63,982 nt of DNA from SIG603 sp964370635 (GTDB taxonomy: Bacteria > Bacillota > Clostridia > Oscillospirales > Acutalibacteraceae). The position numbers and the translations under genes are program-made. Position 1 is the stretch's first letter. The number at the start of each line of letters is the position of its first letter. Shown one piece after another: positions 52,773 through 61,801 of the stretch. The notes under the pieces were generated by a model. The model saw only the letters and a program-made list of their open reading frames with translations, was not told where the DNA came from and did no database searches. The DNA lies in contig CAYJJU010000013.1 in assembly GCA_964370635.1 (NCBI GenBank), forward strand, positions 1 to 63,982, given 5' to 3'.

Positions 52773-54572
52773 ATGAAAAATGCATTTTGCAAAAAACAAC
52801 TTTTTGAATGCTCAAAAGAATTATCCGCCGTTGCAATGGGAAATTTACCTGCGCAAACCGTGATAAAAAATGCAAAACTTATAAATGTTTGCACTAAAGA
52901 AATAATCCCAAATACCGATGTCGCCATTCACAGCGGACGCATTGCGCTTGTTGGAGACGCCTCACACTGTGTGGGTACGGACACTTTAGTAATTGATGCA
53001 GACGGCAGATACCTTGCCCCGGGCTTGCTTGATGGCCACATACACATAGAATCTTCTATGCTAAGTGCCACGGAGTATGCAAGATGTGTAATTTCTCACG
53101 GCACGACAGGAATTTTTCATGACCCACATGAAATTTGCAATGTGCTTGGCATGAAAGGCGTCGACATCATGGTGGAAGATGCAAAAAAAACTCCGCTTAA
53201 AGCAATGCTTACCACACCGTCCTGCGTACCTGCCGTTGAGGGTTTTGAAGACACGGGTGCAGTAGTTACAGCACAGGATATAAAAGAGGATATGAAACGT
53301 GCCGAAACCGTGGGTCTTGGCGAAATGATGAATTTCCCCGGCGTAATAAATTCACTTGACCCTGTGCACGCCATAACAAATGAAACGCTAAAGGCGGACA
53401 AAATCATCACAGGGCACTACTCTTTACCAGAAACAGGAAAAGGCCTTAATGCCTATATAGCAAGCGGTGTCAGATGCTGCCATGAGTCTACAAGGGCCGA
53501 AGATGCACTAGCAAAAATGCGCCTTGGAATGTATGCAATGTTTAGAGAGGGCTCGGCTTGGCACGATTTACATGCCCTATCTAAAGCAATTACAGAAAAC
53601 CCAAATATAGACACAAGATACGCCGTGCTCATCTCAGACGACACCCACCCTCACACTCTATTAAGCGACGGACACTTAGACCACTTATTAAGACGTGCCG
53701 TAGAAGAGGGCATTGACCCTATAGTCGCTGTTCAAATGCTTACAATAAACTGCGCCCAGTGCTTTAAGCTTGACAATGAACTAGGCTCAATAACTCCGTC
53801 AAAATGCGCAGACATGATTTTGTTTGATAATTTAGCCGACTTTAATGTGTCTATGGTTTTAATAGACGGTGACATAGTGGCTCAAAATGGAAAAGTCACC
53901 TACACCACAGAAAAAGGTGCGTACCCTGACTTTGCACTAAACACAATACATCTAGGCGAAGAGATTACCGCCGACACCTTTAAAATACCCACCGATAAAG
54001 AAAGCCTTGAAATAAGGGTAATAGAGATAATACCGGCCGGTGTGCCAAATTATGAAAGGCATATTACAGTTTTTAGCAAAGACGGATTTATAGAGTCCGA
54101 TACAAATCAAGATGTAATAAAGGCATTTGTCTTTGACAGACATAAAAAAAGCGGAAGTCATGGCGTAGGCTTTATAAAAGGATTTAAATTAAAAAGCGGT
54201 GCAGTGGCAAGTACCGTCGCCCACGATGCGCACAATTTATTTGTCGCCGGCACAAACGACGAGGACATGGCGCTTGCAGCAAAAACTCTTATCGAAAGTG
54301 GCGGAGGACTTGTAGCCTGTGAAAATGGCAAAATTTTAGGCCATGTACCACTACCGCTTGCAGGACTTATGAATCCATTTGAAAGTGCAGAAAATCTAAG
54401 CGCACTCATAGAAGAACTATCCGCCGCCTTTGTCACTTTAGGCTGTGACATAGTATCACCTTTCATGACCATGGCGCTTATCCCTCTTGCCTGTTTACCT
54501 GAACTTAGGCTTACAAACAGAGGACTAGTAGACTGCACAAAATTCGAGTTTGTACCGCTGGAGGTTAATTGA
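52773..54572 (+). CDS. ade: Adenine deaminase
   Basis: Deaminates adenine to hypoxanthine for purine salvage. It belongs to the amidohydrolase superfamily: GLLDGHIHIESS metal-binding His pair, DDTHPHTLLSDGHLD and a C-terminal GGGLVACENGKILGHVPLP domain. 599 aa, normal for the Ade family. An AAAGGAG site precedes the ATG. It complements the de novo purine operon at 17-24 kb. Confidence 0.95.
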   Translation: MKNAFCKKQLFECSKELSAVAMGNLPAQTVIKNAKLINVCTKEIIPNTDVAIHSGRIALVGDASHCVGTDTLVIDADGRYLAPGLLDGHIHIESSMLSATEYARCVISHGTTGIFHDPHEICNVLGMKGVDIMVEDAKKTPLKAMLTTPSCVPAVEGFEDTGAVVTAQDIKEDMKRAETVGLGEMMNFPGVINSLDPVHAITNETLKADKIITGHYSLPETGKGLNAYIASGVRCCHESTRAEDALAKMRLGMYAMFREGSAWHDLHALSKAITENPNIDTRYAVLISDDTHPHTLLSDGHLDHLLRRAVEEGIDPIVAVQMLTINCAQCFKLDNELGSITPSKCADMILFDNLADFNVSMVLIDGDIVAQNGKVTYTTEKGAYPDFALNTIHLGEEITADTFKIPTDKESLEIRVIEIIPAGVPNYERHITVFSKDGFIESDTNQDVIKAFVFDRHKKSGSHGVGFIKGFKLKSGAVASTVAHDAHNLFVAGTNDEDMALAAKTLIESGGGLVACENGKILGHVPLPLAGLMNPFESAENLSALIEELSAAFVTLGCDIVSPFMTMALIPLACLPELRLTNRGLVDCTKFEFVPLEVN

Positions 54573-54941
54573 GAGTTGATAGTTGAGAGGTGAAATGCTT
54601 CGTATTTAATTAATAATGAATAGTTAATAATTAGTAATTGCCCCATTAAGGTTAAAATAACCAAAAAGTAGGGGAGGGTTTCCACGCCCTCCCGAAAAAC
54701 AAAAAATAAACTGATATGTTTCGGACAGCATGGAAGCCTACTACAAGTTGTTTCTTTTGACGGAAAAACCAAAAAAATATGCCCACTCTTTTCAAATATC
54801 CGACTTGGGTATAAATAAAGTGCCGCAGTCGTTCATGTACATAGATATAAACGATTAAAGCCAAGTGATTTTGCCAATTTACAATCAAAAAATCCGCAGC
54901 ATTTTCACCACACTTATTAACTATTAACTATTAACTATTAC
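54569..54941. repeat. Intergenic repeat element bounded by heptamer tandem repeats
   Basis: The left end (54569-54589) has three TTGAKAG heptamers that begin inside the ade stop codon; the right end (54914-54941) has four YTATTAM-type heptamers. Between them lie a GC-rich hairpin GGGAGGG/CCCTCCC (54672-54693) and, at 54883-54912, the 29-bp core also found at 57-85. A minus-strand reading frame at 54652-54888 uses no convincing signals and looks repeat-derived. This whole 370-bp stretch appears to be a dispersed non-coding element. Confidence 0.5.
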
Positions 54942-54951
54942 TTAAAAAACC

Positions 54952-54980
54952 TTGCCCATAAGGCTTAAAAGCCTTATAAT
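54952..54980 (+). promoter_or_regulatory. Promoter with palindromic operator for the DUF362 gene
   Basis: TTGCCC (54952-54957), 17 bp, TATAAT (54975-54980). The spacer holds the perfect inverted repeat ATAAGGCTT (54958-54966) / AAGCCTTAT (54969-54977) with a 2-bp centre, which overlaps the -10. That is the typical position of a repressor site. Confidence 0.65.
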
Positions 54981-55012
54981 ATATACACTTTAAATTAAAA
55001 GGAGTCAAAAAA

Positions 55013-56125
55013 ATGAGCAAATCAAAAGTTTATTTTACAAATCTTAGAACTTACAACAGCATAAGCCTACCCGACAAATTAAAAATCCTTATCAAAGAGG
55101 CAGGCATAGCAAATATTGATTTTAACAACAAGTTTGCGGCTATCAAAATCCACTTTGGTGAGCCTGGAAACCTTGCGTTTTTGCGCCCTAACTATGCAAA
55201 AGTTGTTGCCGACACCATAAAAGAGCTTGGCGGTAAACCATTTTTGACAGATGCCAACACACTTTATGTGGGCAGAAGAAAAAATGCGCTTGACCACTTA
55301 GAGGCGGCTTATGAAAACGGATTTTCTCCGTTTAGCACAGGATGTCATGTAATAATTGCCGACGGCCTAAAAGGAACCGACGAGGAAATCGTTAAAATCG
55401 ACGGCGAATATGTAAAAGAGGCAAAAATTGGTAAAGCCGTCATGGATGCCGATATCTTTATAACTTTATCTCACTTTAAAGGCCACGAATGTACAGGCTT
55501 TGGCGGTTGTTTTAAAAACATCGGCATGGGTTGTGGTTCAAGGGCAGGTAAAATGGAAATGCACAACAGCAGTAAACCATCTGTAGATTCTGAACTATGT
55601 GTGGGATGTAAGGCATGTCAGAAAGACTGCGCACACGACGCAATCACAATTTCTGACAAAAAAGCTACTATAGACCATAACAAATGCGTAGGATGTGGAA
55701 GATGTATAGGCCGATGTTCATTTGATGCCATTTCGGCACCGGGGGACGAAAGCTTTGACATCATTAATAAAAAAATTGCCGAGTACACTTACGCAATAAT
55801 TAAAGACAAGCCGGCTTTCCACATCAACCTAGTAATTGATGTATCACCTTACTGTGACTGCCATGCAGAAAACGACTTGCCAATAGTTCCAGACATAGGC
55901 ATGTACGCATCATTTGACCCTGTAGCACTTGACCAAGCTTGTGCAGACGCGGTAAACGAGCAGTGCATTATTCACGGCAGTGTTTTGGACGAAAGGGTAA
56001 AAGTTCACGACCACAAAGACCATTTCAAGACAACTCACCCCGACACAAACTGGGAAACTTGCCTAGAACATGCAGTGAAACTTGGTATGGGTTCACGAGA
56101 ATATGAAATTGTTACAATAAAATGA
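55013..56125 (+). CDS. DUF362 protein with two [4Fe-4S] ferredoxin clusters
   Basis: A 370-aa iron-sulfur protein. The N-terminal DUF362 domain (about 1-180) includes AIKIHFGEPGNLAFLRP and SHFKGHECTGFGGCFKNIG. Two CxxCxxCxxxC cluster motifs follow at about 197-235 (CVGCKACQKDC and CVGCGRCIGRC). The C-terminal part continues the DUF362 fold with NLVIDVSPYCDCHAEND. The family is common in anaerobes, of uncertain function, probably electron transfer. AAAGGAG precedes the ATG. Confidence 0.9.
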   Translation: MSKSKVYFTNLRTYNSISLPDKLKILIKEAGIANIDFNNKFAAIKIHFGEPGNLAFLRPNYAKVVADTIKELGGKPFLTDANTLYVGRRKNALDHLEAAYENGFSPFSTGCHVIIADGLKGTDEEIVKIDGEYVKEAKIGKAVMDADIFITLSHFKGHECTGFGGCFKNIGMGCGSRAGKMEMHNSSKPSVDSELCVGCKACQKDCAHDAITISDKKATIDHNKCVGCGRCIGRCSFDAISAPGDESFDIINKKIAEYTYAIIKDKPAFHINLVIDVSPYCDCHAENDLPIVPDIGMYASFDPVALDQACADAVNEQCIIHGSVLDERVKVHDHKDHFKTTHPDTNWETCLEHAVKLGMGSREYEIVTIK

Positions 56126-56134
56126 AATTAGGTC

Positions 56135-56164
56135 TTGCTAACTTAGGTTAATATATAGTATACT
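56135..56164 (+). promoter_or_regulatory. Promoter of the malY-type gene
   Basis: TTGCTA (56135-56140), 18 bp, TATACT (56159-56164). The transcript would begin within or just before the inverted repeat described next. Confidence 0.5.
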
Positions 56165-56203
56165 TTGTATCGACAGCATTCTCGTTGTCGATACAAATTT
56201 TTT
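56164..56203 (+). terminator. 12-bp perfect hairpin with T-run ahead of malY
   Basis: TTTGTATCGACA (56164-56175) pairs perfectly with TGTCGATACAAA (56186-56197), followed by six T. It can terminate the DUF362 transcript. Since it also begins at the likely start of the malY transcript and ends 10 bp before its ribosome site, it may serve as an operator or attenuator. Confidence 0.75.
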
Positions 56204-56217
56204 ATTATGAGGTATTT

Positions 56218-57396
56218 ATGAAATACGATTTTACTACTCTAAGAGACAGAACACACGCAGCTTCCATGAAATGGGAGAGAATGAAAGAACTAAAAAAGGA
56301 CATTCCAGCGGGTACAATTCCATTTTCCGTTGCAGACATGGAATTTATCAATGCACCCGAGATAATCGATGGAATAAAAGATTATCTTGACAGTGTAAAC
56401 CTAGGCTACACTATTCCCTCAGACAAGTATTACCAAACTGTATGCACTTGGATGAAAGAAATGCACGATTATGATGTAAACCCTCATGAAATTGTGACAA
56501 CACCCGGTGTTGTTCCGGCACTTTATTACTGTACCGATGTTTACTCAAGCGATGGCGATGGCGTTATCATAATGCCACCTGTTTACCCTCCTTTTTATGA
56601 CGCAACAAAAAGAGACACACGAAAAACCGTTTTATGCCCTCTAATTTTAGAAAATGACCAGTACTATATCGACTTCAACCTGCTTGAAGAATTTTGCAAA
56701 AAGCCTGAAAACACCCTGCTTATCTTCTGCAATCCTCATAACCCCGGTGGCAGAGTATGGTCTAAAGAAGAGCTTTATAAAGTGGCAAAAATTTGCTATG
56801 ACAACAATGTATTTTTAATCAGTGATGAAATTCACTGCGACATCACCATGCCGGGTTACACTCATTTTAGCATGGGAAAATTTAAAGAATTTGAAGATAA
56901 TTTAGTTGTCTGCACGGCACCTACAAAGACGTTTAATACGGCATCAACCCAAATGTCAAACCTAATTATCAAAAATGAAGAAAAAAGACAAAAATTTATT
57001 GATTATAAAACAACTCACTGCATAGAAGTTGGAAACTCGCTGGGCTTTGCCGCATGCATTGCCGCATATACAAAAGGTCATGAGTGGAGAAAAGAAATGC
57101 TAAGCGTTGTGTGGGACAACTACCTATACATAAAAGATTTTATAGAAAAAAATCTGCCGAGTATTGGACTATTTGAAATGCAAGGCACTTACCTTGCGTG
57201 GATAGACTGCAGAAAACTCGGTGTAGACCACGACACATTAATCGCAAAAATGGAAGAACATAACCTTTTCTTTGGCACAGGAACAATGTTTGGCCCCGAG
57301 GGAGCAGGATTTTTAAGAATGGTGCTTGCCACACCAAAACATGCGGTAATTGATGCAATGAACACATTTAAAACCGCGGTAGAGGAGCTAATGTAA
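56218..57396 (+). CDS. MalY/PatB family PLP-dependent C-S lyase or aminotransferase
   Basis: A 392-aa fold-type I PLP enzyme. PFSVADMEF, FCNPHNPGGRVW, LISDEIHCD and the PLP-lysine region TAPTKTFNTAS are typical of the MalY/PatB group, whose members cleave cystathionine or cysteine conjugates. The start is the ATG at 56218, after GAGG. Its stop overlaps the next start (TAATG), which links it to methionine sulfoxide repair. Confidence 0.9.
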   Translation: MKYDFTTLRDRTHAASMKWERMKELKKDIPAGTIPFSVADMEFINAPEIIDGIKDYLDSVNLGYTIPSDKYYQTVCTWMKEMHDYDVNPHEIVTTPGVVPALYYCTDVYSSDGDGVIIMPPVYPPFYDATKRDTRKTVLCPLILENDQYYIDFNLLEEFCKKPENTLLIFCNPHNPGGRVWSKEELYKVAKICYDNNVFLISDEIHCDITMPGYTHFSMGKFKEFEDNLVVCTAPTKTFNTASTQMSNLIIKNEEKRQKFIDYKTTHCIEVGNSLGFAACIAAYTKGHEWRKEMLSVVWDNYLYIKDFIEKNLPSIGLFEMQGTYLAWIDCRKLGVDHDTLIAKMEEHNLFFGTGTMFGPEGAGFLRMVLATPKHAVIDAMNTFKTAVEELM

Positions 57397-57881
57397 TGTC
57401 GGGTGCTTATTTATTCCCAAGTGATAAAAATGAAATGTATAAAACCTTGCACCTTTACTGTAAGGGTTTAATAAGTGATGACGAAGGCCTTGTTTCTAAA
57501 TTATCAAATTTGAGCGCAGTAATGAACTTAGCGCTTGAAAATATAAACTGGGTGGGATTTTATCTACTCGACGGAGAGGACCTTGTATTAGGTCCTTTTC
57601 AAGGCAAACCTGCCTGTGTAAGGCTTCAAAAAGGCAAGGGAGTCTGCCAAAAAGCGGTGGAAAACACTGCTACTGTACTTGTCGATGACGTCCACGCTTT
57701 TTCGGGACATATCGCCTGCGACAGCGAGTCAAACTCAGAAATTGTCGTTCCCCTTACAAATAAAAATGGCGAAGTTGTAGCGGTTTTAGACATTGACAGC
57801 CCAATTAAAAGTCGTTTTGATAGCACCGACAAACAATGGCTTGAAATGATTTGTAGGGACATCAGCAAATTTTGTTTTTAA
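57396..57881 (+). CDS. msrC: Free methionine-(R)-sulfoxide reductase (fRMsr, GAF domain)
   Basis: A 161-aa GAF-type enzyme that reduces free Met-R-sulfoxide. NWVGFYLL, LGPFQGKPAC, GVCQKAV and HIACDSESNSEIVVPL carry the three Cys used by the Escherichia coli enzyme. Coupled to the malY-like gene, so the pair may act in sulfur amino acid metabolism. Confidence 0.93.
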   Translation: MSGAYLFPSDKNEMYKTLHLYCKGLISDDEGLVSKLSNLSAVMNLALENINWVGFYLLDGEDLVLGPFQGKPACVRLQKGKGVCQKAVENTATVLVDDVHAFSGHIACDSESNSEIVVPLTNKNGEVVAVLDIDSPIKSRFDSTDKQWLEMICRDISKFCF

Positions 57882-57899
57882 TTATTTTACAAAATAAAT

Positions 57900-57928
57900 T
57901 TGAAAATTTAACGAAATAAGAGTATAAT
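57900..57928 (+). promoter_or_regulatory. Promoter of glyA
   Basis: TTGAAA (57900-57905), 17 bp, TATAAT (57923-57928). The leader is about 30 nt, too short for a riboswitch. Confidence 0.75.
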
Positions 57929-57966
57929 TAACATGGAATAATTTTAGCTTGAAAGGATTGATAAAA

Positions 57967-59220
57967 ATGTACAAGGATATGATGGACACAATAGGCTTTA
58001 TCGCAAATACAGACAAAGAAGTTTCTAATGCTATGAATGAGGAACTTTTAAGACAAAGAAGAAACTTAGAGCTTATTGCCTCTGAAAATATTGTAAGCCC
58101 TGCCGTAATGGCTGCCATGGGCAATGTTTTGACTAATAAATACGCAGAGGGTTACCCTTCAAAACGCTACTACGGTGGCTGTGAATGTGTTGACGTTGTG
58201 GAAGAAATTGCAAGAAAAAGGGCGTGTGAACTTTTTGGAGCAGAGCATGCAAATGTTCAGCCTCACTCAGGTGCGCAGGCTAATATGGCTGTATACTTTG
58301 CATTTTTAAAGCCCGGCGACACCGTAATGGGCATGAACCTTGCAGAGGGCGGACATTTAACACACGGTTCACCTGTTAACATGTCAGGCTCATATTATAA
58401 CTTTGTTGCATACGGCGTCGACCCAGTCACCCATAAAATAGATTACGACAAAGTCGAAGCTCAGGCAATGGAAGTTAAGCCTAAAATGATGGTTGTAGGC
58501 GCAAGCGCTTACCCCAGAGCAATAGATTTTAAAAGATTTAGAGAAATATGTGACAAGTGTGGCGCATATCTTATGGTAGACATGGCTCATATTGCAGGAC
58601 TAGTTGCAGCAGGAACTCACGAAAACCCCGTGCCTTATGCACATTTTGTGACAACTACAACCCACAAAACTTTAAGAGGCCCTAGAGGCGGACTTATACT
58701 TTGCAGTGAGGAGTTCTCTAAGCAAATTGATAAGGCAATATTCCCAGGCACTCAAGGCGGCCCTTTGATGCACACAATCGCTGCAAAGGCAGTGTGTTTT
58801 GGCGAGGCCTTAGACCAAAGCTTTAAAGCATACGGTGAGCAAATTGTTAAAAATGCAAAAGCCTTAGAAGAAGGACTTTCAAAAAGAAATATTAAAATGG
58901 TATCGGGCGGCACTGATAACCACCTAATACTAATAGATTTATCAGGCCTTGAAGTAACAGGTAAAGAGCTTGAAAAAAGACTAGATGAAGTTTACATTAC
59001 AGTAAATAAAAACACAGTTCCAAACGAAGCAAGAAGTCCGTTTGTGACAAGCGGCATAAGAATAGGAACACCCGCAATCACCACAAGGGGACTAAAAGAA
59101 GAAGACATGGACACAATTGCAAACTGCATCGCCCTTGCATTAAACGACTTTGAAAGTAGCGCAGATTTCATACGTGAAGAAGTAACAAAACTTTGCGCAA
59201 AATATCCTTTATACGAATAA
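57967..59220 (+). CDS. glyA: Serine hydroxymethyltransferase
   Basis: Makes glycine and 5,10-methylene-THF from serine and THF. LELIASENIVSPAVM, RYYGGCECVDVVE and the PLP-lysine motif TTTTHKTLRGPRGG are intact. 417 aa from the ATG at 57967, which follows AAAGGA; the TTG six codons earlier overlaps that site. It supplies one-carbon units used by PurN and the AICAR transformylase. Confidence 0.96.
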   Translation: MYKDMMDTIGFIANTDKEVSNAMNEELLRQRRNLELIASENIVSPAVMAAMGNVLTNKYAEGYPSKRYYGGCECVDVVEEIARKRACELFGAEHANVQPHSGAQANMAVYFAFLKPGDTVMGMNLAEGGHLTHGSPVNMSGSYYNFVAYGVDPVTHKIDYDKVEAQAMEVKPKMMVVGASAYPRAIDFKRFREICDKCGAYLMVDMAHIAGLVAAGTHENPVPYAHFVTTTTHKTLRGPRGGLILCSEEFSKQIDKAIFPGTQGGPLMHTIAAKAVCFGEALDQSFKAYGEQIVKNAKALEEGLSKRNIKMVSGGTDNHLILIDLSGLEVTGKELEKRLDEVYITVNKNTVPNEARSPFVTSGIRIGTPAITTRGLKEEDMDTIANCIALALNDFESSADFIREEVTKLCAKYPLYE

Positions 59221-59244
59221 TTTTTAAAATCAAGGAGATTTATT

Positions 59245-60507
59245 ATGAATTCACCCTTGGCAGACAGAATACGGCCTAAAACCCTTGACGATGTTGTGGG
59301 TCAAAGACATATTTTAGGACACGACAAAATTTTGCGAAAAATTATAGACTCGGGCAGTATTCCAAACATGGTTTTTTACGGTCCGTCGGGGGTGGGTAAA
59401 ACCACTATTGCGTCCATTATTGCCGAAAAGACAAATAAATACCTTTGCAAACTAAACGGCACGACGGCAAGCACTGCCGATATAAAGGCCGTAGTCGCCC
59501 AAACAAACACGATAAATGGAATGAATGGTGTTTTACTTTATCTTGACGAGATACAGTATTTTAATAAAAAGCAACAGCAAACTCTTTTGGAGTTTATTGA
59601 AAATGGAAGCATAACACTTATTGCCTCCACCGCAGAAAATCCTTATTTTTATGTATATAAGGCTATTTTAAGCCGTTCTACCGTCTTTGAATTTAAGGCA
59701 GTTAATGATGAGGACATAGAAAAAGCGGTGCTTAGGGCTTTCAAAATATTAGAAGAAGAGCAAAGTGTCAAAATTTCATTTGATGAAAATGTTCCAAAAT
59801 ATATCTCCACCGCCTGTGCAGGAGATGTCCGAAAGGCTATGAACGCGGCGGAGCTTTGTGCGCTTACCGCTAGCATTTCAAACGACGGGCTGTTCATAAG
59901 CATGGAAAGTGCCAGAATGCTGGCACAAAAAAGTGCCATGAGATATGATAGAGACGGCGATGAGCATTACGATATTTTATCTGCATTTCAGAAATCTATG
60001 CGAGGCTCTGACGTAAACGCCGCCCTTCATTATCTTGCAAGACTTTTGGTTGCAGGGGATTTGCCCTCGGCTTGCAGACGGCTTATGGTATGCGCCTGTG
60101 AGGACGTGGGGCTTGCATGGCCTAACATCATACCAATAGTAAAAGCGGCGGTAGATGCCGCACTTATGGTGGGACTTCCTGAGGCAAAAATACCGCTTGC
60201 CGATGCCGTAATTTTAGTGGCGCAGGCACCAAAATCAAACTCTGGTGACATGGCTATAAGCAAGGCGATGGCCGACATAGAAAACGGCCTTGTAGGACCT
60301 ATACCGAGATGTCTTCAAAACAAGCACTACGACGGTGATGATGTTAAAAACAAGGGTCAATTTTACAAATATCCGCATGATTTTGAAAACCGATGGGTAA
60401 AACAGCAGTATTTACCCGACAATTTAGTAAATGCAGTATACTATGAAGCCGGCGACAACAAGAGCGAACAAGGCTTTGAAGCCTACTGGAAAAATATAAG
60501 AAAATAA
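59245..60507 (+). CDS. rarA: Replication-associated recombination protein RarA
   Basis: A 420-aa AAA+ ATPase of the RarA/MgsA/WRNIP1 family, acting at stalled forks. It starts PLADRIRPKTLDDVVGQRH, with Walker A GPSGVGKTT, Walker B LYLDEIQYFNK and the C-terminal QYLPDNL region. GGAG lies upstream of the ATG, 24 bp after glyA. Confidence 0.94.
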   Translation: MNSPLADRIRPKTLDDVVGQRHILGHDKILRKIIDSGSIPNMVFYGPSGVGKTTIASIIAEKTNKYLCKLNGTTASTADIKAVVAQTNTINGMNGVLLYLDEIQYFNKKQQQTLLEFIENGSITLIASTAENPYFYVYKAILSRSTVFEFKAVNDEDIEKAVLRAFKILEEEQSVKISFDENVPKYISTACAGDVRKAMNAAELCALTASISNDGLFISMESARMLAQKSAMRYDRDGDEHYDILSAFQKSMRGSDVNAALHYLARLLVAGDLPSACRRLMVCACEDVGLAWPNIIPIVKAAVDAALMVGLPEAKIPLADAVILVAQAPKSNSGDMAISKAMADIENGLVGPIPRCLQNKHYDGDDVKNKGQFYKYPHDFENRWVKQQYLPDNLVNAVYYEAGDNKSEQGFEAYWKNIRK

Positions 60508-60538
60508 ACATATTATATCTAAGAAAGGGGGCAAACCT

Positions 60539-61198
60539 ATGAATAATGAAATGCTTAAAAATTTGAGTTATGGAATGTATGCAATCGGCGTTAAAGACAA
60601 GACTAAGGCATCTGCCTGTATTGTAAATTCCGTTGTGCAAATAGCAAGCGGCCAAAAGCCGGCACTTCTAGTATCGCTAAATAAATCTTCTTACACTGCC
60701 GAGTGCATAAAAAAAGAGGGAGTTTTCACAGTGTCTGTGCTTTCAACAGAAACACCTTCAAGCGTCATAGGCGCTTTAGGACTTGTTAGCGGTAAAAAAG
60801 TAAAAAAACTCAAAAACATACGACACAGAATTTTAATGGAGGGTGTTCCGGTGATAAAGGAAAATACCTCTTGTTGGTTTTTGTGTAATCTACAAAGTGT
60901 TGCAGAGTACGGCAGTCAGTATATTTTTGTCGGAGAAATCACAGCAGGCAGCGATATTTCAAGCTTTGCGCCCATGACTTATGACTACTATAAAGATACC
61001 TTAAAGGGCGTGCCCTCGGGTGACTCACCAGTTTATTTCCCACCTAGAACACAACAAAAAAACAGTGGCGACACGTTTATTTGCTCGGTGTGTGGTTATG
61101 TTTATAACGATAAAAACTTTAGCTTTTCCGAGCTTGAAGAGCAGTGGAAATGCCCAATTTGCACCATGCCTAAAAAAGCATTTGTAAGAAAAACTTAG
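60539..61198 (+). CDS. Flavin reductase-rubredoxin fusion (high-molecular-weight rubredoxin type)
   Basis: A 219-aa protein. Residues 1-150 form an FMN-binding flavin reductase-like domain; residues about 175-219 are a rubredoxin with two Cys pairs, CSVCGYVYN and WKCPICTMP. Such fusions pass electrons to flavodiiron proteins in acetogens and relatives, for O2 or NO reduction. No flavodiiron gene is in the window. The next gene, 9 bp on, is a nitroreductase. Confidence 0.9.
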   Translation: MNNEMLKNLSYGMYAIGVKDKTKASACIVNSVVQIASGQKPALLVSLNKSSYTAECIKKEGVFTVSVLSTETPSSVIGALGLVSGKKVKKLKNIRHRILMEGVPVIKENTSCWFLCNLQSVAEYGSQYIFVGEITAGSDISSFAPMTYDYYKDTLKGVPSGDSPVYFPPRTQQKNSGDTFICSVCGYVYNDKNFSFSELEEQWKCPICTMPKKAFVRKT

Positions 61199-61207
61199 GA
61201 GAGTACT

Positions 61208-61711
61208 ATGAATTTTATATTTACAAGACGAAGTGTAAGACAGTTTACCGACAAAAAGATTGAAAAAGAAAAAATTATTAAAATACTTTCTGCCGCAATG
61301 CAGGCACCAAGTGCAGGCAATCAACAGCCTTGGGAATTCATTGTAATCGATGATAAAAATAAGTTGTCTACACTCTCAAATTTTAGCCCTTATGCAAGTT
61401 GCCTGAAAAACGCTACATCGGGAATAATTGTTTTATCTAATTCCAAATATCTAAAATTCCCTGACTACGTTGACCAAGATTTAGGTGCCTGCACTCAAAA
61501 TTTATTATTAGAAACGGTAAACCAAGGTTTAGGCGCTGTATGGCTTGGCGCAAAAGGGGCAGACAGGGAAAATTTCATAAGCAAATTTTTCGACCTCCCC
61601 TCTCATGTCACTCCCTTTGCCGTAATAGCTTTAGGCTACCCGACGTCAAATAAGTCAAATTATTTCCTTGACCGATTTGACGACAGCAGGATTCACTTCA
61701 AAAATTATTAA
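61208..61711 (+). CDS. Nitroreductase family protein
   Basis: A 167-aa FMN-dependent oxidoreductase. RRSVRQFTDKKIEKEKI at the N-terminus, MQAPSAGNQQPWEFIVI and the GLGAVWLGAKG segment are typical of small anaerobe nitroreductases. Cotranscribed with the rubredoxin fusion. The substrate is unknown. Confidence 0.93.
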   Translation: MNFIFTRRSVRQFTDKKIEKEKIIKILSAAMQAPSAGNQQPWEFIVIDDKNKLSTLSNFSPYASCLKNATSGIIVLSNSKYLKFPDYVDQDLGACTQNLLLETVNQGLGAVWLGAKGADRENFISKFFDLPSHVTPFAVIALGYPTSNKSNYFLDRFDDSRIHFKNY

Positions 61712-61728
61712 TTAAATAGCATTTTAAC

Positions 61729-61757
61729 TTGATTAATCTCTCTGTTAATGGTAGAAT
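61729..61757 (+). promoter_or_regulatory. Promoter of the chemoreceptor gene
   Basis: TTGATT (61729-61734), 17 bp, TAGAAT (61752-61757), 45 bp before the ATG. It matches sigma-A rather than a motility sigma factor. Confidence 0.55.
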
Positions 61758-61801
61758 AAGTGTGTATAACTCTATCATGAACTCGGGAGGTTAATTTTCT
61801 T

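Noticed and set aside
54652..54888. 78-codon minus-strand reading frame (and an overlapping 204-codon one)
   Set aside because: It lies in the repeat element and has no coding features; such frames are typical by-products of dispersed repeats.
57882..57966. Glycine or THF riboswitch ahead of glyA
   Set aside because: A good promoter lies close to the gene and leaves only about 30 nt of leader.
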